Assembly (NCBI GenBank): GCA_937960595.1
Contig: CALGPL010000024.1
Coordinates: forward strand, 1 to 64,000
Source of the DNA: an uncultured Anaerolineales bacterium
Lineage (GTDB): Bacteria; Chloroflexota; Anaerolineae; Anaerolineales; Villigracilaceae
Length of the DNA: 64,000 bases
Direction of reading: 5' to 3'
Part shown: positions 1 through 8,479 of the stretch, piece after piece
How positions within the stretch are numbered: the stretch's first letter is position 1
How the letters are laid out: each line of letters opens with the position of its first letter
Position numbers and translations under genes: made by a program
Notes under the pieces: generated by a model
What the model saw: the letters and a program-made list of their open reading frames with translations, nothing else
What the model was told of the DNA's origin: nothing
Database searches by the model: none

Positions 1-144
1 GCCGGGGCAGTGCTCTTCCCGCCCATCCCGGCCTTCTACGGCGGCCCGCAGACGGTGGACGACCTGGTCACGGCCCTGGCCGGGCGGATGCTGCTGCGGC
101 TGGGAATCGAAAACGACGCCTATCCGCGCTGGGGAGGGGAATAG
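1..144 (+). CDS. ubiX: UbiX-type flavin prenyltransferase, C-terminal end (partial)
   Basis: The open frame enters from the left edge and stops at 142-144. The visible 47 residues contain FPPIPAFYGGPQTVDDLV followed by AGRMLLRLGIEND. This is the characteristic C-terminus of UbiX/Pad1 flavin prenyltransferases (P-x-P-A-F-Y, then TxDDxV, then R-x-L-x-x-LGI). The family makes prenylated FMN for UbiD-type decarboxylases. Only the tail is present, so active-site residues cannot be checked and a ubiD partner would have to lie outside the window. Confidence 0.72.
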   Translation, partial: AGAVLFPPIPAFYGGPQTVDDLVTALAGRMLLRLGIENDAYPRWGGE

Positions 145-286
145 GCGCCGGGGTCGAGATAGGTCTTGCCCGCCACTGGGCCGCGGAGGGCGCGGCCGAT
201 CCTTCGCGGGGCATGTCCTTCAGCGGGTAGCCGTGCGCGCCGGCGCGCAGCAGGCGGACGATGTCGCTCTTGGTGCGGAGGATCAC
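145..286 (-). pseudogene. Frameshifted remnant of a NarL/FixJ-type response regulator receiver domain
   Basis: Reading the minus strand from 286, one frame gives SDIVRLLRAGAHGYPLKDMPRE. This matches the end of receiver domains of LuxR-type regulators (RAGAxGYLLKDxPRE). The frame then degenerates, but a second frame about 40 bases further on gives VAGKTYLDPGA, the next conserved stretch of the same family. Two consecutive pieces of one domain in two frames indicate a decayed gene. Its phosphoacceptor part and DNA-binding domain are missing. The remnant abuts the ubiX stop codon. Confidence 0.6.
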
Positions 287-349
287 GCCTTTATCATATC
301 ACGGACGAGGGCGGTGTCGCCTGCTGCTTGCCATCCTCTTTGGCCTTTC

Positions 350-427
350 CCCATGACAGCCGTCATGGGTGGAAGGCGAAAATCGTGACCGGCGGCACTT
401 CGGCAGTTACAGCCGAAGGAGTAGAAT
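350..427 (+). promoter_or_regulatory. Two short hairpins and a possible -10 upstream of the glycosyltransferase gene
   Basis: The 287-460 gap holds no convincing gene. It contains an 8-bp perfect stem (350-357 with 362-369, 4-base loop) and a 7-bp perfect stem (398-404 with 412-418). TAGAAT at 422-427 follows directly and could be a -10 box for the gene at 461; no good -35 is seen. The first hairpin lacks a T-tract. Confidence 0.3.
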
Positions 428-460
428 GGGAGAAACGAAGAACCTGCAGAGGAACGGCAA

Positions 461-3052
461 ATGACCGATTTGACCTCCACTCAACCTCCTGCCCTGCGAC
501 TCTCCTGGCTCGAACGTCCCCTCTGGAAGCGTCTGACCCCGGCCGGGCTGCTCGTGCTGGCGATCATGCTGCTTTCGGCCTTCCTGCACTTCTACAACAT
601 CACGGCCATCGGCGATTCGAACGCTTACTATACGGCGGCGGTCAAGTCCATGCTGCAATCCTGGCACAACTTCTTCTTCGTCGCCGCCGAGCCGGGCGGG
701 TCGGTGACGGTGGACAAGCCGCCGCTCGGCCTGTGGATCGAGGCGGCCTTCGCTTTCGTGCTGGGCGTGAGCGGATTTTCGGTCAGCCTGCCGAACATCC
801 TGGCCGGCATTTTCAGCATTCCGCTGCTCTATCGCCTGGTCAAAAAGCACCTCGGCGCGCTGGCCGGGCTGATCGCCGCCCTGGTCTTGGCCCTTACCCC
901 GACCGTGATCGGCACCGACCGCAACAGCACCATGGACGGGATGCTGGTCTTCTTCCTCCTGCTGGCGGCTTGGGCTTTCATCCGGGCAACCGAGTCGGGC
1001 GGGTTGCGCTGGCTTCTATTGGGCGCTTTCCTGCTTGGCCTGGGCTTCAATATCAAAATGTTGCAGGCTTTCCTGCCGCTGCCGGCTTTCTATGCCCTGT
1101 ATTTCCTGGGGGCAAAGAGGAAAGGGTGGCAGAAAATCGTCCATCTGGCCGCGGCGACCGTCTTGCTGCTGGTCGTTTCGCTCTCCTGGGCGGTCGCCGT
1201 GGACCTGACGCCGCCCGATGCGCGCCCCTACGTGGGCAGCAGCACCGACAACACGGTCACCGAACTGATCCTCGGCCACAACGGCCTGAACCGTCTCCTC
1301 GGCGGGATGCGCCGCGGCGGGGGCAATGCTCCGGCGATGAATCCACCCCAGGGTCCGCCTCTGCAGGCGCCCCAGGGCGGACCTCCGCCGCAGGCAGTCG
1401 AGGCCTGCCGGGGTCTCTCGGCCGGCGAGGCCTGCGTCATCCGCCTGCCCAACGGGGAAAGCGACTCGGGCGTCTGCACTCAGGTTCAGGGGGCGCTGGC
1501 CTGCGTCACGGCCGGGGCGCCGCAGCCGCGAGGGCCGGTTGCCGCTCAGGCCGATCCACGCGCCGCCCAATTCAGTCCAAACGGCGGGACGCCTTTTTCC
1601 GGCGAAGTTGGCACCCCTTCGGTCATTCGTCTCTTCATCCCGCCGCTGGCAAAGGAGGTCAGTTGGCTGCTGCCCTTTGCCCTGATCAGCCTGCTTTTGC
1701 TGGCGTTTGCCTTCCGCCTGGACTGGCCGCTCGGCGCGGCGCATCAGGCGTTGGTCTTGTGGGGCGGCTGGCTGCTGACCTGCATCGTCTTCTTCAGCGT
1801 GGCCGAGTTCTTTCATGATTACTACATGATCATGCTCGCTGCGCCGCTGGCCGCGGTGGTCGGCGGCGGGGTGAATCTCTTGTGGCAGAGGCGCGCCCAC
1901 GGCTGGAGCGACTGGGTTCTGGCGCTGGCAGCGGGGGTTACGCTGGCCCTGGAATGGTGGCTGGCCGTCCAGTTCGGGCAGGACGCCGGGTGGCTGCGCC
2001 TGGCGGCGGTTCTGCTGGCGGCCGGAACGGCGGCGCTTCTTGCGGCACGGCGCATGACCTGGCGGGTCGTCCGGCCCCTGGCCTATGTCCTGATTCTCGC
2101 CGCGCTGCTGGTCACGCCCCTGGCCTGGTCGGTGCTGACGGTGGCCGAGCAAAGCCCGGATGTCAACCTGCCCGGTGCCTACGGCGGACAAGTCGTCGGC
2201 GCGCCCCGCGCCCCGGCCGGTCGTCCTGGCCCGAACCGCGCCGCTGCCGACGCCGCCTTGCTGGATTATTTGCAGGCCAACACGCAGGGGATCGAATACC
2301 TGGTGGCCGTGCCGAATGCCCAGAGCGGCGCGCCGTTCGTCCTGGCGACCGGCCGCCCGGTGCTGTACCTGGGCGGCTTCAGCGGCGGCGACCCGGTCAT
2401 CGACGCGGCGGGGCTAGAGAGGATGGTGGCGGAGGGCCGTTTGCGCTTCCTTCTCGTTCCTGGCGATCGCGGCCCCAACCAGGACATTGCCCGCTGGGTG
2501 GAAGCGAACTGCGCCGTCGTGCCGCCTTTCAGCCAGGGCGGGCAGGTGTTGTACGATTGTCATAGCGAGAGGCCCTCTTCTCCTGCGGCCGGTGGAAATG
2601 CGCTGTCAGCGGGGGAGGCGAGAAATCCCCCGCCAGAAGCGCTGGCCGCCTGCCAGGGGCTTTCCCTCCGGCAAGCCTGCAGCATGAACCTGCCGAACGG
2701 CGAACGCGTCCATGGGATTTGTCAGGATGTTCAGGGTCAACTGGTCTGTCAGCCAGACGGCCCCGGCCCGCAAGCCCTGGCCGCCTGCGACAGCCTGACG
2801 GTCGGCGCCGCCTGCACCTTCGCCCGCCCGGACGGGACGATCGCCCAGGGCGCCTGCGGCCCGGTCGAAGACCGCTTGGCCTGTCTGGTCGGCGGGCCGC
2901 CGCCGCAGGCGGTCGAGGCCTGCGCCGCCCTGAGCGACAACGCCGCCTGTACGTTTACGGGGCGCGAGGGGAACAAGGTCACCGGCGTCTGCTTGCTGCG
3001 CCAGGACCAACTGGTCTGTGTCCCGCCGGCCGCTCCGGCTGGAACCCCCTGA
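461..3052 (+). CDS. GT39/ArnT-like membrane glycosyltransferase with four-cysteine modules
   Basis: 863 residues, start supported by AGAGGAA upstream. The N-terminal ~270 residues form a polytopic membrane domain resembling YkcB/ArnT/PMT (GT39 clan) enzymes: a first extracytoplasmic loop with GDSNAYYTAAVKSML, then VDKPPLGLWIEAAFAF and TDRNSTMDG. A second membrane block covers about residues 400-560, followed by a soluble domain to about 695. Such enzymes move a sugar from a polyprenyl-phosphate carrier to a protein or envelope glycan outside the membrane. Unusually, a 45-residue module with the exact spacing C-x8-C-x13-C-x8-C occurs once in the loop near residues 310-352 and three times in tandem at about 724-862. 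Acceptor and donor are unknown. The cysteine module could bind substrate or cell-wall material; this is inference. Confidence 0.82.
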   Translation: MTDLTSTQPPALRLSWLERPLWKRLTPAGLLVLAIMLLSAFLHFYNITAIGDSNAYYTAAVKSMLQSWHNFFFVAAEPGGSVTVDKPPLGLWIEAAFAFVLGVSGFSVSLPNILAGIFSIPLLYRLVKKHLGALAGLIAALVLALTPTVIGTDRNSTMDGMLVFFLLLAAWAFIRATESGGLRWLLLGAFLLGLGFNIKMLQAFLPLPAFYALYFLGAKRKGWQKIVHLAAATVLLLVVSLSWAVAVDLTPPDARPYVGSSTDNTVTELILGHNGLNRLLGGMRRGGGNAPAMNPPQGPPLQAPQGGPPPQAVEACRGLSAGEACVIRLPNGESDSGVCTQVQGALACVTAGAPQPRGPVAAQADPRAAQFSPNGGTPFSGEVGTPSVIRLFIPPLAKEVSWLLPFALISLLLLAFAFRLDWPLGAAHQALVLWGGWLLTCIVFFSVAEFFHDYYMIMLAAPLAAVVGGGVNLLWQRRAHGWSDWVLALAAGVTLALEWWLAVQFGQDAGWLRLAAVLLAAGTAALLAARRMTWRVVRPLAYVLILAALLVTPLAWSVLTVAEQSPDVNLPGAYGGQVVGAPRAPAGRPGPNRAAADAALLDYLQANTQGIEYLVAVPNAQSGAPFVLATGRPVLYLGGFSGGDPVIDAAGLERMVAEGRLRFLLVPGDRGPNQDIARWVEANCAVVPPFSQGGQVLYDCHSERPSSPAAGGNALSAGEARNPPPEALAACQGLSLRQACSMNLPNGERVHGICQDVQGQLVCQPDGPGPQALAACDSLTVGAACTFARPDGTIAQGACGPVEDRLACLVGGPPPQAVEACAALSDNAACTFTGREGNKVTGVCLLRQDQLVCVPPAAPAGTP
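2632..3043 (+). repeat. Three tandem four-cysteine modules encoded in the glycosyltransferase C-terminus
   Basis: Each ~45-codon module begins with a Pro-rich stretch and follows C-x8-C-x13-C-x8-C. Common features are an A-C-x-x-L start, a P/R-x-G turn before the third Cys and L-V/A-C at the end. A fourth copy lies at 1388-1516 in the same gene. The DNA of the copies has diverged, so these are protein-level repeats and not a recent duplication. Confidence 0.85.
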
Positions 3053-3060
3053 CTTGTAGA

Positions 3061-3093
3061 AGGACCCGTTTCCGGTCGGAAGCGGGTCCTTTG
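3061..3093 (+). terminator. Rho-independent terminator after the glycosyltransferase gene
   Basis: Stem of 13 bp with one wobble pair (3061-3073 with 3078-3090) and a 4-base loop, followed by TTT. It sits between two convergent genes. Confidence 0.7.
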
Positions 3094-3102
3094 GGGGCTG
3101 AC

Positions 3103-4359
3103 TCAGGTTTTGGCAGCGCCTCGTCTGGGTTTGGGGGGCGGCGAGACGGGGGCAGCCTCGACTACCGTCGGCTGGCGGTTCTCCCGCCAGGCCAGCCAGG
3201 CGGCGCCTGCGCCGGCGGCGGTCGTCAGCACGGCGAGGATCCAGCCGACATAGGGAATGGCCGTCAGCAGGCTGTAGAGCAGCGTCCCGGCCAGCAGGGC
3301 CAGGAGATGTACCCAAAACGCCTTCTTGCGGAAGAGTTTCTCGAAAGCCCAGCCCGAGAAGGCGTAGATGACGATTAGTTTCGTCCCATAGACCAGGAAG
3401 GCCCACAGGGCGGTCAGGAACAGGGCCAACAGGGCCGCCGCGGCGATCCAGATGGCGATGGTCAACTGCCACAGGCCGAGGAAGTTCAGCCCTAGCCCCA
3501 GGGCAAAGACCAGCACAAAGAGCAAGAGGCCGACTCCGAACAGCCCGATGGCCAAGACCAGCGCCAGCAGGCCGATGGCCAGGCTGCGACCGGGACGGGT
3601 CAGCAGCGGTTGGCCCGACCCTTCGGCGGCCCGCGGCGCCCGCCACAGGACGATGACGCCCAGGACGAACAACACGCCCCAGACCCGCAGCCGGTCGAGG
3701 CTCCATTTTGCCCAATCGAATCCCGCTGGGGGTGTTTCCTCCGGCGGCGGGAGCAGGAGCAGGCGTCCGCCTTTCGAGGGCAACTTGCCGTTTCCCTCGG
3801 GCGGCGAGGCGGGGGCATTGAAGTGCAATTCGATGGTCAGTTCTTCGAAACCCAGCAGGCGCATCAGGCCGTTGTACAACTGGATGGGGCCGATGACGGT
3901 GTGCAGGTCACGCCCGACGCGGCTGTTCAGGCCGGCGTCCAGGCCGATGGCGTTCAAGTCGCGGCGGATTTCTGCTCCGGAGGCTGCCGTCAGGCTGACG
4001 GCGATCACGTCCAGGTCGCGGCCGATGACCGCGCCGGGGCCGAGTTCGACCGTCAGGGCGGCGGTGTAGACTGTGCCGGTGACCAGCCCGTCGATCCGCA
4101 CGTTTTGACCGGCCACCACCAGATTGCCGTCCACCACGCCGGTCAGGACGACGCGATTGCCCAGCACGGCGACGTTGCCGTTGACCGTGCCGGCAATGGA
4201 CACCTCTCGCCCGACCAGGAGCAGGTCGCGCTCGATGACCTCGCCTGCCTCGACCGTATCGCCGTAGACCGGTCCGTCGGCGCGGGTGCTGACCGGCAGG
4301 GCAAAGGCCAGGGTCAGGATGAAAAGGAAGGCCAGTAGAAGGCGCGGGGTTCGTTTCAT
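3103..4359 (-). CDS. Secreted bactofilin-like beta-helix protein with C-terminal membrane domain
   Basis: 418 residues, GGAGG 7 bases before the ATG. A signal peptide (residues 1-27, ending near STRADG) is followed by about 120 residues of short repeated turns such as VNGNVAVLGNRVVLTGVVDGN. This is the pattern of polymer-forming cytoskeletal (bactofilin, DUF583-like) beta-helices, here placed outside the membrane. After a Pro-rich linker there are about five hydrophobic segments (residues ~230-390), with FLVYGTKLIVIYAFSGWAFEK between two of them, and a basic tail. The same architecture is known in uncharacterised envelope proteins. Function is unknown; a structural or scaffolding role is inferred. 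Confidence 0.72.
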   Translation of the reverse strand: MKRTPRLLLAFLFILTLAFALPVSTRADGPVYGDTVEAGEVIERDLLLVGREVSIAGTVNGNVAVLGNRVVLTGVVDGNLVVAGQNVRIDGLVTGTVYTAALTVELGPGAVIGRDLDVIAVSLTAASGAEIRRDLNAIGLDAGLNSRVGRDLHTVIGPIQLYNGLMRLLGFEELTIELHFNAPASPPEGNGKLPSKGGRLLLLPPPEETPPAGFDWAKWSLDRLRVWGVLFVLGVIVLWRAPRAAEGSGQPLLTRPGRSLAIGLLALVLAIGLFGVGLLLFVLVFALGLGLNFLGLWQLTIAIWIAAAALLALFLTALWAFLVYGTKLIVIYAFSGWAFEKLFRKKAFWVHLLALLAGTLLYSLLTAIPYVGWILAVLTTAAGAGAAWLAWRENRQPTVVEAAPVSPPPKPRRGAAKT

Positions 4360-4412
4360 GATGTCCTCCGGGTTTCGTTGCTTTTATTTGACTTTATTCG
4401 CGATGATCTTCA

Positions 4413-4522
4413 CCGCCAAGACGCCAAGCGGATTTGGAAGTCGCCAAGGGCTTTTCTTGGCGGATTCAGGAAGATTCTTGGCGGATTCAGGAAGATTCTT
4501 GGCGTTCTCCGCGTCTTGGCGG
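4413..4522. repeat. Intergenic short-word repeat with inverted ends and a 21-bp tandem duplication
   Basis: CCGCCAAGACG at 4413-4423 is inverted at 4512-4522. Between them lie two exact copies of a 21-bp unit (4459-4479 and 4480-4500, starting GGCGGATTCAGG). The word GCCAAG/CTTGGC recurs throughout. This is probably a dispersed intergenic repeat; it would lie in the leader of the gene ending at 3103. Confidence 0.6.
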
Positions 4523-4552
4523 TTATTACGGATAGAGTCTATTGTACAACAT

Positions 4553-5572
4553 TTAGTCAGGCGTTCCCATCAGGTTCAGCACCGCCGCGCCGGTCAGTTG
4601 GCCGCTCCGCAGACGATTCAGGGCCTCGTTTGCCGCCTCGAGGGGAAAAACCTGCACCTCGGCGCGCACCGGCACGCGGGGAGCGATGGCAAAGAATTCC
4701 TCGCCGTCGCGGCGGGTCAGATTGGCCACCGAGCGGACGACGCGCTCCTCCCACAGCAGGGCGTAGGGGAAGGAGGGGATGTCGCTCATGTGGATGCCGC
4801 CGCAGACGACGACCCCGCCCGGGCGGACGCGCTTGAGCGCCTCGACCACCAACGGCCCGACCGGGGCGAAGATCAGGGCGGCGTCGAGCGGTTCGGGCGG
4901 GGCGACGGTCGAATCGCCGGCCCAGTCGGCGCCGTGGCGGCGGGCAAATTCCTGGGCGGCGGCGTCGCCCGGACGGGTGAAGGCAAAGATGCGCTTGCCC
5001 TCGTAACGGGCCACCTGGGCGATCAGATGCGCCGCCGCGCCGAAACCGTAGATGCCCAGCCGTTCGACCTGCTCGCCGGCCATGCGGTAGGTGCGGTAAC
5101 CGATCAGGCCGGCGCATAGCAGGGGTGCGGCCTCCGCGTCCTCATACAAGTCGGGGAGGGGGAAACAAAAACGCTCGTCGGCGACGGTGTATTCAGCGAA
5201 GCCGCCGTCCAGATCATAGCCGGTGAATTTGGCCCGAGGGCACAAATTCTCCTGGCCGCGGCGGCAGGCGGGGCAGTCGCCGTCCACCCAGCCCAGCCAG
5301 GGCACGCCGACCCGCTGCCCCGGCCGGAAATGGACTCCGGCCGAGACGACCGTCCCGACGATTTGGTGGCCCAGGATGAGCGGCAGTTTCGGCTTGGTCA
5401 GTTCGCCGTCCACGATGTGCAGGTCGGTGTGGCAGACGCCGCAGGCGTGGACTTTGATCAGCACTTGGCCCGGGCCGGGCTGCGGCACGGGGACTTCGGC
5501 CAGGCGCAGGGGGGCCTGCGGGGCGTCGAGCAGCATGGCCCGCATGGTGGAAGGAAGAGGTTTGCTGTCCAT
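4553..5572 (-). CDS. Zinc-dependent alcohol dehydrogenase (MDR superfamily)
   Basis: 339 residues from the ATG at 5572 (GGAG 8 bases upstream; a GTG six bases earlier is less well placed). The N-terminal catalytic domain has ACGVCHTDLHIVDGEL for the catalytic Zn, LGHQIVGTV where most relatives have GHE, and the structural-Zn cluster CPACRRGQENLC. The nucleotide-binding part has GIYGFGAAAHL, a glycine-rich turn. It likely oxidises or reduces a small alcohol/aldehyde with NAD(P). The context (M23 peptidase upstream, bactofilin-like protein downstream) gives no substrate clue. Confidence 0.85.
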   Translation of the reverse strand: MDSKPLPSTMRAMLLDAPQAPLRLAEVPVPQPGPGQVLIKVHACGVCHTDLHIVDGELTKPKLPLILGHQIVGTVVSAGVHFRPGQRVGVPWLGWVDGDCPACRRGQENLCPRAKFTGYDLDGGFAEYTVADERFCFPLPDLYEDAEAAPLLCAGLIGYRTYRMAGEQVERLGIYGFGAAAHLIAQVARYEGKRIFAFTRPGDAAAQEFARRHGADWAGDSTVAPPEPLDAALIFAPVGPLVVEALKRVRPGGVVVCGGIHMSDIPSFPYALLWEERVVRSVANLTRRDGEEFFAIAPRVPVRAEVQVFPLEAANEALNRLRSGQLTGAAVLNLMGTPD

Positions 5573-5608
5573 GATCACAACTCCGACCGGTTTGGTTTCT
5601 CTCGGCTC

Positions 5609-6316
5609 TCACGGCGTGGGCGTCAGCACCGACAGGTCGGGGGTGACGTTGCGGCCCGCCAGCCAGAGCAGCAGGTAGGGATAGGGGTTGATCTCGCCGC
5701 GGCGGGTCTGCCAATCTTCGGGGTAGGTGGGGTGCGAGATGCCGAAGTGCAGGTGCGGGAGCGTCCCGGCGGCGTTGCCGCTCATCCCCACCCAGCCCAG
5801 GAATTGACCGGCTGCGACGCGCGCCCCGCGGCGGATGGGGGTGTCGAGGGCGTACAGGTGCGAGCCGTAGTAGCGCACGCCGTCGTCGCCGAGGATGGCT
5901 ACGCTGATGCCGCCGCGCAGGGCGGGGTCATCGTTGAACGGGTCCCACAAGTCTTCGGGCTGGACGAAGTCCACCACGCCGCTTGTCGGGGCGACGAAGC
6001 GGCAGCAGCCCTCGACCTCGGCCTGGATGAAAATGTCGATCGCGCCGTAGGGGTGGCCGCCCTGGCTGAAGCCGGTCAGGGCCGCCGGCTGGACGGGGAA
6101 AACGTAGGTGTAAGGGTTGGGCGTTTCGGTGGGGCTGGGCGTCGGGGAGGGCGTCTCGCTCGGCGGCAAGGGAGGCGGCGTCTCGGAGGGCAGGAGGGGC
6201 GAGGGGGCGGGGGTTGGACTGACGGCTGCGGTCGCGGCGAGGGGCGGCGCGGCAGAGGCGGGCCGGCAGGCGGACAGGCCGATCAGGAGCAGGCCGATCC
6301 AGCCGGCGGCTTTCAT
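5609..6316 (-). CDS. M23 (LytM-like) peptidase lipoprotein
   Basis: 235 residues. A lipobox-like LSAC at residues 14-17 follows a short hydrophobic stretch, then a Pro/Thr/Ser-rich linker to about residue 67. The peptidase domain shows HPYGAIDIF (first His and Asp ligands), GVRYYGSHLYALD, the GARVAAGQFLGWVGMSG segment and PHLHFG (H-x-H ligand). These are the metal ligands of M23 endopeptidases, so an active Zn enzyme acting on peptidoglycan or another glycine-containing envelope peptide is likely. It overlaps the upstream small gene by 4 bases (ATGA), implying co-translation. Confidence 0.85.
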   Translation of the reverse strand: MKAAGWIGLLLIGLSACRPASAAPPLAATAAVSPTPAPSPLLPSETPPPLPPSETPSPTPSPTETPNPYTYVFPVQPAALTGFSQGGHPYGAIDIFIQAEVEGCCRFVAPTSGVVDFVQPEDLWDPFNDDPALRGGISVAILGDDGVRYYGSHLYALDTPIRRGARVAAGQFLGWVGMSGNAAGTLPHLHFGISHPTYPEDWQTRRGEINPYPYLLLWLAGRNVTPDLSVLTPTP

Positions 6317-6561
6317 GGGCGCCTCCGCAGCGCCTCCAGGTCGGGGATTTCCTGGGCGGCGGCGCGCAGAATGTCGAAGGCGCGCTGGATGAGCGGCTCC
6401 AGCCGGGCGGCGGAGATCGGTTCGCCGGCCTCGGCCGCTTCCAGCACTTTGAGCAGGTTGCCGCGCAGACCGCTGGCCCGCCGCGCCCAGCGCGAATCGA
6501 CCGAAAGCCGCTCGAGGCGGGCAGTCAGGCGGCGCAGAAGTTCGAGTTGGGCGGCATGCAC
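6313..6561 (-). CDS. Small helical protein of unknown function
   Basis: 82 residues, rich in Leu, Arg, Ala and Glu, predicted all-helical (LERLSVDSRWARRASGLRGNLL and ISAARLEPLIQRAFDILRAA). No signal peptide, no recognisable motif. It ends in a 4-base overlap with the M23 peptidase gene and starts 34 bases after glmS, so it is probably part of that transcript. The overlap is the best evidence that it is real. Confidence 0.5.
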   Translation of the reverse strand: MHAAQLELLRRLTARLERLSVDSRWARRASGLRGNLLKVLEAAEAGEPISAARLEPLIQRAFDILRAAAQEIPDLEALRRRP

Positions 6562-6595
6562 GTGGATATTATACCGGATGCCGATTCCGGCCGCA

Positions 6596-8383
6596 TCAAT
6601 CTACCGTCAGGGTCTTGGACAGGTTGCGCGGGAAATCCGGATCGTAGCCGCGCAGGACGCTCATGTGGTAGGAGAGCAGTTGCAGCGGCAGGACGGTCAG
6701 GAGGGCCGAGAGCTCCGGGGCGGCGTCGGGGAGGGGAATCACCTCGCTGGCGTTGGCGCGCAGGCGCGGGTCGTCTGGGCCGATGGCGATGGCGCGCGCC
6801 CCGCGGCAGGTCACCTCGTTGATGCCGCTGACGATCAGCGGGACATCCTGGGACGGGACGGCGAACAGGATCGGGTAGTCCTGGGTCACTGCCGAGAGCG
6901 GCCCGTGCTTGAATTCGGTCGAGAGCATTCCCTCGCAGTGGGCGTAGGTGATTTCCTTGAGTTTTAGCGCGCCCTCGAGCGCCATCGGGTAGGTCGCCCC
7001 GTAGCCGAGACAGTACATGTCGTTCCATTCGTTGATTTTCGCGGCCAGCGTCTCCACTGCCGGGGCGGTCATTTCCAGCGTGCGGTCCATCAGGTCGGGG
7101 AGGATTGCCAGGGCGGCGGGGTCGCGTCCGGCCAGGCGATAGGCCAGGTAGAGGAAGGTCAGCACCTGGTTGGTGAAGGTCTTGGTGGCCGGGACGGAGA
7201 TTTCGTAGCCGCAGCAGAGCGGCAGGGTGCAGGCGGCGGCTTTGGTCAGGGTCGAGCCGATCACGTTGGCCAGGCCGAAGCAGGTCATGCCGCGCTTTTC
7301 GGCTGCTTCCAGGGCGTTGAGCACGTCTTTGGTTTCGCCCGACTGGCTGACGAAAATTCCCACGTCCTCGTGGTTGACGGCCGGCGCGTACTGCGGCATG
7401 AACTGCGGAGCGATGACGGGGATGACGGCCCGGCTGGCCAGTTGGGCAAAATAGACCGCCCCGGCCAGACAGGCGTGGTAACTCGTCCCGCAGCCGATGA
7501 AGTAGAGGTGACGCGCCGTGCGCGCCTTTTCGAGCACGGTCTCAACCTGCGGGCTGCTCTCCAGCATGTGGAGCAGTTCGCGCCCCACCTGGCTCTGTTC
7601 GTGGATTTCCTTGAGCATGAAGTGCGGATAGCCGCCCTTCTGGACGGCATCCATGCTCTCGGTGACGGTCTCCGGTTCGCGGGTCAGGAGCGAGCCGTCT
7701 TGGACCGACCGCAGTTCGATGTGATCGGCCCACAGGGTGACGATCTCGCCGTCGTTGAGGCGCACGATGGTGCGGGTCAGCGGGAGGATCGAGGGCAGAT
7801 CGGACGAGACGCAGGTGAAGCCCTCGCCGAGGCCGGCCACCAGGCCGGAGCCTTTCTTGAAGGCGTAGAGTTTGTCGTCGTTGACGCGCCCGATGACGAA
7901 GGCGTAATCGCCCTGCAGGTCGCCGTAGGCCAGGCGGATGGCGTCGATGAAGTCGTAGCCTTTGTTGAGGTAACGTTCGACGGCATGGACGCAGGACTCG
8001 CCGTCGTTCTGCGAGCGGACGGTCAGGCCCTCGGCGATGAATTGCCGGCGCAGTTCGACGTTGTTGACCACGTTGCCGTTGTGGGCGCCGACCAGGTCGC
8101 CGTCCGAGTCGAGATGCGGCTGGGCGTTGACCTGGGAGGGTTCGCCGAAGGTCGCCCAGCGCAGTTGGGTGATGCCGCGCGAGCCGGTCATCTCGGCGAA
8201 GTGGTATTTGGCGGCCACCTCTTCGACCTTGCCGACGTCCTTGCGCAGGTCAATTTTGGAGCCAGAAATGGTCGCCGCGCCGACCGAATCGTAGCCGCGG
8301 TAGGTGAGGCGCTTGGCAGCCTCGATGAGAATCGGGCCGAGGGGTTGTTCGTCTTGGGTCACGATGCCGAAGATGCCGCACAT
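6596..8383 (-). CDS. glmS: Glutamine-fructose-6-phosphate aminotransferase (isomerizing), divergent glutaminase domain
   Basis: 595 residues from the ATG at 8383, chosen because Cys2 of MCGIFGIV must be the N-terminal nucleophile; AGGAG lies upstream. The enzyme makes glucosamine-6-phosphate from fructose-6-phosphate and glutamine, the first step to UDP-GlcNAc. The glutaminase part (1-~240) keeps LTYRGYDS and HNGNVVNN, but RWATFGEP and NAQPH replace the usual WATHG and NAHPH. Two SIS domains follow (GCGTSYHACLAG, SQSGETKD, then LKLKEITYAHCEGMLSTEFKHGPL) and the usual C-terminus DPDFPRNLSKTLTVD. The leader is too short for a glmS ribozyme. Confidence 0.9.
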   Translation of the reverse strand: MCGIFGIVTQDEQPLGPILIEAAKRLTYRGYDSVGAATISGSKIDLRKDVGKVEEVAAKYHFAEMTGSRGITQLRWATFGEPSQVNAQPHLDSDGDLVGAHNGNVVNNVELRRQFIAEGLTVRSQNDGESCVHAVERYLNKGYDFIDAIRLAYGDLQGDYAFVIGRVNDDKLYAFKKGSGLVAGLGEGFTCVSSDLPSILPLTRTIVRLNDGEIVTLWADHIELRSVQDGSLLTREPETVTESMDAVQKGGYPHFMLKEIHEQSQVGRELLHMLESSPQVETVLEKARTARHLYFIGCGTSYHACLAGAVYFAQLASRAVIPVIAPQFMPQYAPAVNHEDVGIFVSQSGETKDVLNALEAAEKRGMTCFGLANVIGSTLTKAAACTLPLCCGYEISVPATKTFTNQVLTFLYLAYRLAGRDPAALAILPDLMDRTLEMTAPAVETLAAKINEWNDMYCLGYGATYPMALEGALKLKEITYAHCEGMLSTEFKHGPLSAVTQDYPILFAVPSQDVPLIVSGINEVTCRGARAIAIGPDDPRLRANASEVIPLPDAAPELSALLTVLPLQLLSYHMSVLRGYDPDFPRNLSKTLTVD

Positions 8384-8479
8384 AGTCGAGAGAGTCTCCT
8401 GTTCGATGGAATGGCAGGCCAAGTTTATCACAGGGGGCGATGAATCGAGGACGATCCTCGAGGCGACTTTTTTCGGCGC

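Noticed and set aside
166-1818. Long plus-strand frame overlapping the glycosyltransferase
   Set aside because: Arg/Gly/Pro-rich low-complexity translation with no motif; it is a GC-driven shadow of the real gene at 461.
8384-8479. glmS ribozyme
   Set aside because: The gap upstream of glmS is under 100 bases and shows none of the ribozyme core; the FeS gene ends right before it.
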